Below are positions 6,402-8,043 of a stretch of DNA of 8,043 bases, piece by piece. The DNA is from Clostridia bacterium (lineage in GTDB: Bacteria; Bacillota; Clostridia; Oscillospirales; Acutalibacteraceae). Location of the stretch: positions 1 to 8,043 of the forward strand of contig CAAGGN010000072.1 of assembly GCA_900769375.1 (NCBI GenBank). The letters are read 5' to 3'. Each line of letters begins with the position of its first letter. Positions within the stretch are counted from its first letter, which is position 1. Position numbers and translations under genes: made by a program. Below the pieces are notes generated by a model that worked only from the letters and a program-made list of their open reading frames with translations, ran no database searches and was not told the DNA's origin.

Positions 6402-7686
6402 GGTAAGCAAAATAGTGGGTGGCGGATACGATGAATTCTGGAACTGCAAAAAGCGTTACAGAGTTTTAAAGGGAGGCAAGGCCTCGAAAAAGAGCACCAC
6501 CACCGCCCTCAATTTTATATACCGCATTATGCGGTATAAGGATAGCAATCTCTTGGTTGTAAGGCAGGTTATGAACACCCATAGGGACAGTACCTTTGCG
6601 CAACTCAAATGGGCCCAGAGTCGCCTTGGGGTATCGCACCTATGGAGCAACACCGTATCGCCTATGGAAATGACCTATCTGCCCACGGGACAAAAAATAA
6701 TATTCCGCGGATTTGACGATGTTCTCAAATTGGCATCCACCACGGTGCCAAAAGGGTATCTTAATTTTGTCTGGGTAGAGGAGGCATTTGAAATAGAAAA
6801 GGAATCGGATTTTGAAAAGTTGGACCTATCCGTGCCACGAGGTACGCTCCCCGATGGTCTTTTCAAGCAAACAACCCTTACCTTTAACCCTTGGAGCAGT
6901 GAGCATTGGCTCAAAAAGCGTTTTTTTGATACTGCGCAGTCGGATACTGCAACCTTTTCAACCAACTATCTCATAAATGAGTTTTTGGATGAAACCGACA
7001 AAACGGTATTTGAAAAAATGAAGCGCCGAAGCCCTCGTAAATATCAAGTGGCGGGACTCGGCAATTGGGGTATATCGGAAGGGCTTGTGTTTGAAAACTG
7101 GCAGGTAGGAAAACCGAAAATCACAGAGGAAGAGCGTTATAAATGGAAAAGTTTCTTCGGTCTTGATTACGGTTATACAAATGACCCCACGGCATTTATT
7201 GTATTCCTTGCCAATCCTATAGATAAAATTCTTTATATTTATGATGAGTTTTATCAGAAAAGAATGCTCAACTGCCATATTGCTGAGGAGATAAAAAGGA
7301 GGGGCTATGCCAAAGAGCGCATAAGAGCCGATAGCGCCGAGCCGAAATCCAACGACGATCTGAAGCGTCTTGGTATAGGAAGAATTATGCCGTCGGTAAA
7401 GGGTGGCGACAGTATTCTAAACGGCATATCGGGGATTAACGAGTATGAAATTTATATTGACCCCGCTTGTGTTAACACAATAAAGGAGTTTTCTTCCTAC
7501 GTTTATGATGATAAAAATCTAAAAAACGGTATGAAGCTGCCAAAAGACACCGATAATCACCTTTGCGATGCTCTCCGCTATGCTTTTTACGATGTTAAAT
7601 TTTTTCGTCCTTCGCGGGAAGAAACCGAAATTAAAAGAGAAATGGGTATCAGCCCAAAGGATTTCAGTAAAGGATGGGATATATGA
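6382..7686 (+). CDS. terL: Phage terminase large subunit, PBSX type (ATPase and nuclease)
   Basis: A 434-residue terminase, the motor that pumps DNA into the prohead and cuts it. The N-terminal ATPase shows a Walker A-like loop GGKASKKST (31-39), Walker B FVWVEEA (129-135) with the catalytic acid pair E133/E134, and a coupling motif TFN (167-169). The C-terminal RNase H-like nuclease has FGLDYG (259-264, D262), RADSAEPK (315-322, D317) and DNHLCDALRY (391-400, with D391 and D396). The Walker A loop is unusual: the glycine before the catalytic lysine is replaced, giving SKKS. The start is most likely TTG 6382, which gives MTISPIKVSKIVGGGY, a beginning like that of relatives; a GTG at 6415 would cut into the conserved VGGGY segment. 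The gene overlaps the small-subunit-like gene and ends in an ATGA overlap with the next gene, marking a phage packaging operon. No frameshift or internal stop is present. Confidence 0.93.
   Translation: MTISPIKVSKIVGGGYDEFWNCKKRYRVLKGGKASKKSTTTALNFIYRIMRYKDSNLLVVRQVMNTHRDSTFAQLKWAQSRLGVSHLWSNTVSPMEMTYLPTGQKIIFRGFDDVLKLASTTVPKGYLNFVWVEEAFEIEKESDFEKLDLSVPRGTLPDGLFKQTTLTFNPWSSEHWLKKRFFDTAQSDTATFSTNYLINEFLDETDKTVFEKMKRRSPRKYQVAGLGNWGISEGLVFENWQVGKPKITEEERYKWKSFFGLDYGYTNDPTAFIVFLANPIDKILYIYDEFYQKRMLNCHIAEEIKRRGYAKERIRADSAEPKSNDDLKRLGIGRIMPSVKGGDSILNGISGINEYEIYIDPACVNTIKEFSSYVYDDKNLKNGMKLPKDTDNHLCDALRYAFYDVKFFRPSREETEIKREMGISPKDFSKGWDI
6518..6538. repeat. 21-bp near-perfect palindrome inside terL
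   Basis: TATACCGCAT (6518-6527) and ATGCGGTATA (6529-6538) are perfect inverted copies around a single central T. The segment encodes YRIMRY in the terminase. It could be an operator-like site or a chance result of two similar codon groups; there is no T run, so it is not a terminator. Confidence 0.6.
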
Positions 7687-7862
7687 ATTTTTTAAGTTTT
7701 TTGGCGGTAGCAACAGCCACATTTCTGCTCGGCTTCCTTTTAGGCCTCTGCTTTGGCGGAAAAGGTGGCGGAGTAGCGGTGCCACGAGGACCGTTTTTTA
7801 AAAAAGCTATCATCAGCCGTGAGTTCGAAAATTTTCTAACCTATGACGGCTCGGTACAGTAA
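7683..7862 (+). CDS. Small single-pass membrane protein of the phage packaging operon
   Basis: A 59-residue protein with one strongly hydrophobic segment at about residues 3-26, rich in Leu, Phe and Ala and ending in a Gly-rich turn (GGKGGG), followed by a short charged tail of about 30 residues that ends FENFLTYDGSVQ. The ATG at 7683 overlaps the terL stop as ATGA, and AAAGGATGGG upstream serves as ribosome site; an in-frame ATG at 7674 is possible but less well spaced. Small membrane proteins between the terminase and portal genes occur in prophages of Clostridia, but I cannot assign a function. Composition and coupling support a real gene. It is too small and too far from a lysis cassette to call a holin. 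Confidence 0.72.
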   Translation: MNFLSFLAVATATFLLGFLLGLCFGGKGGGVAVPRGPFFKKAIISREFENFLTYDGSVQ

Positions 7863-7878
7863 ATTTCAGGAGTTTAGT

Positions 7879-8024
7879 ATGGAAAAATCAGAAAATTACA
7901 ATTGTGATATACCAGAATCACAAGAGGAAAACAATAATTCGAAAAACGAGGAAACCACGCCTCAGATTTCGAACGAAGGTATTAAAATTCCTATAAAATT
8001 CAATAAAGAGGAAAGGGAACTTTC
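7879..8024 (+). CDS. Start of an acidic phage protein of unknown function, 3'-truncated
   Basis: Only the first 48 or so codons are present before the sequence runs into adapter. The ATG at 7879 is preceded by AGGAG (7868-7872) with six bases between, a convincing ribosome site. The visible protein is very polar: the first 37 residues are rich in Glu, Asn and Ser with no hydrophobic segment, and they are followed by IKIPIKFNKEERELS. In this position a portal protein is expected, but portals do not usually begin with such a long acidic low-complexity stretch, so a scaffold-like or other structural accessory protein is equally possible. The frame stays open through the adapter to base 8043, but the codons from 8025 on are not biological. 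Confidence 0.65.
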
Positions 8025-8043
8025 AGATCGGAAGAGCACACGT
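8025..8043. other. Illumina TruSeq adapter read-through at the contig end
   Basis: The last 19 bases, AGATCGGAAGAGCACACGT, are identical to the start of the standard Illumina TruSeq adapter. The sequence is a library artefact left untrimmed before assembly, so true DNA ends at or just before 8024. Confidence 0.97.

Noticed and set aside
6832..7789. The 11-base word GTGCCACGAGG occurs twice, at 6832 in terL and at 7779 in the small membrane protein gene
   Set aside because: Both copies encode VPRG in frame and the flanks differ, so shared codon choice or chance explains it better than a functional repeat.
7794..7805. A T6A6 palindrome that could look like a terminator core
   Set aside because: It has no GC stem and no loop, and is simply Phe and Lys codons in the middle of the small gene.

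Overview
The window looks like a metagenomic contig from an anaerobic low-to-moderate-GC Firmicute, most likely a gut-type Clostridia (Oscillospiraceae-like). The clues are strong AGGAGG-type ribosome binding sites, a transketolase split into two genes, the paired ACT-domain (UPF0237) and UPF0210 genes, hairpin-plus-T terminators, and a PBSX-like terminase of the kind common in Clostridia prophages. The assignment below class level is inference.

Positions 1-3136 (+): the 3' part of the transketolase N-terminal subunit gene, the complete C-terminal subunit gene and an FAD-dependent oxidoreductase gene form one tight operon closed by a strong hairpin terminator. Positions 3208-3884 (+): a single gene for an uncharacterised 218-residue protein that I read as a divergent sigma-70/ECF-like factor. 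It converges on the next operon, and a terminator hairpin lies between them that could serve both strands.

Positions 3892-6053 (-): a three-gene operon read leftwards from a near-consensus SigA promoter. It encodes a four-helix DUF2975 membrane protein, a one-domain ACT protein (UPF0237) and the PFL-like UPF0210 protein. The genes overlap or are 14 bases apart. The ACT/UPF0210 pair is a known conserved pair of unclear function; the membrane protein at its head is the less usual element.

Positions about 6055-8024 (+): a phage DNA-packaging module starts abruptly: a terminase small-subunit-like protein, a PBSX-type terminase large subunit, a small single-helix membrane protein and the start of an acidic protein. 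All are overlapping or closely spaced. No integrase, repressor or recognisable attachment site lies between the host operon and the terminase, so this is a prophage edge, a remnant, or an assembly join.

The last 19 bases (8025-8043) match the Illumina TruSeq adapter. They are not biological, so the final open reading frame is truncated and its last codons are artefactual. I found no RNA genes, CRISPR array or insertion sequence. I did not find a clearly new system; the best candidates for follow-up are the divergent sigma-like gene and the membrane protein-ACT-UPF0210 operon.
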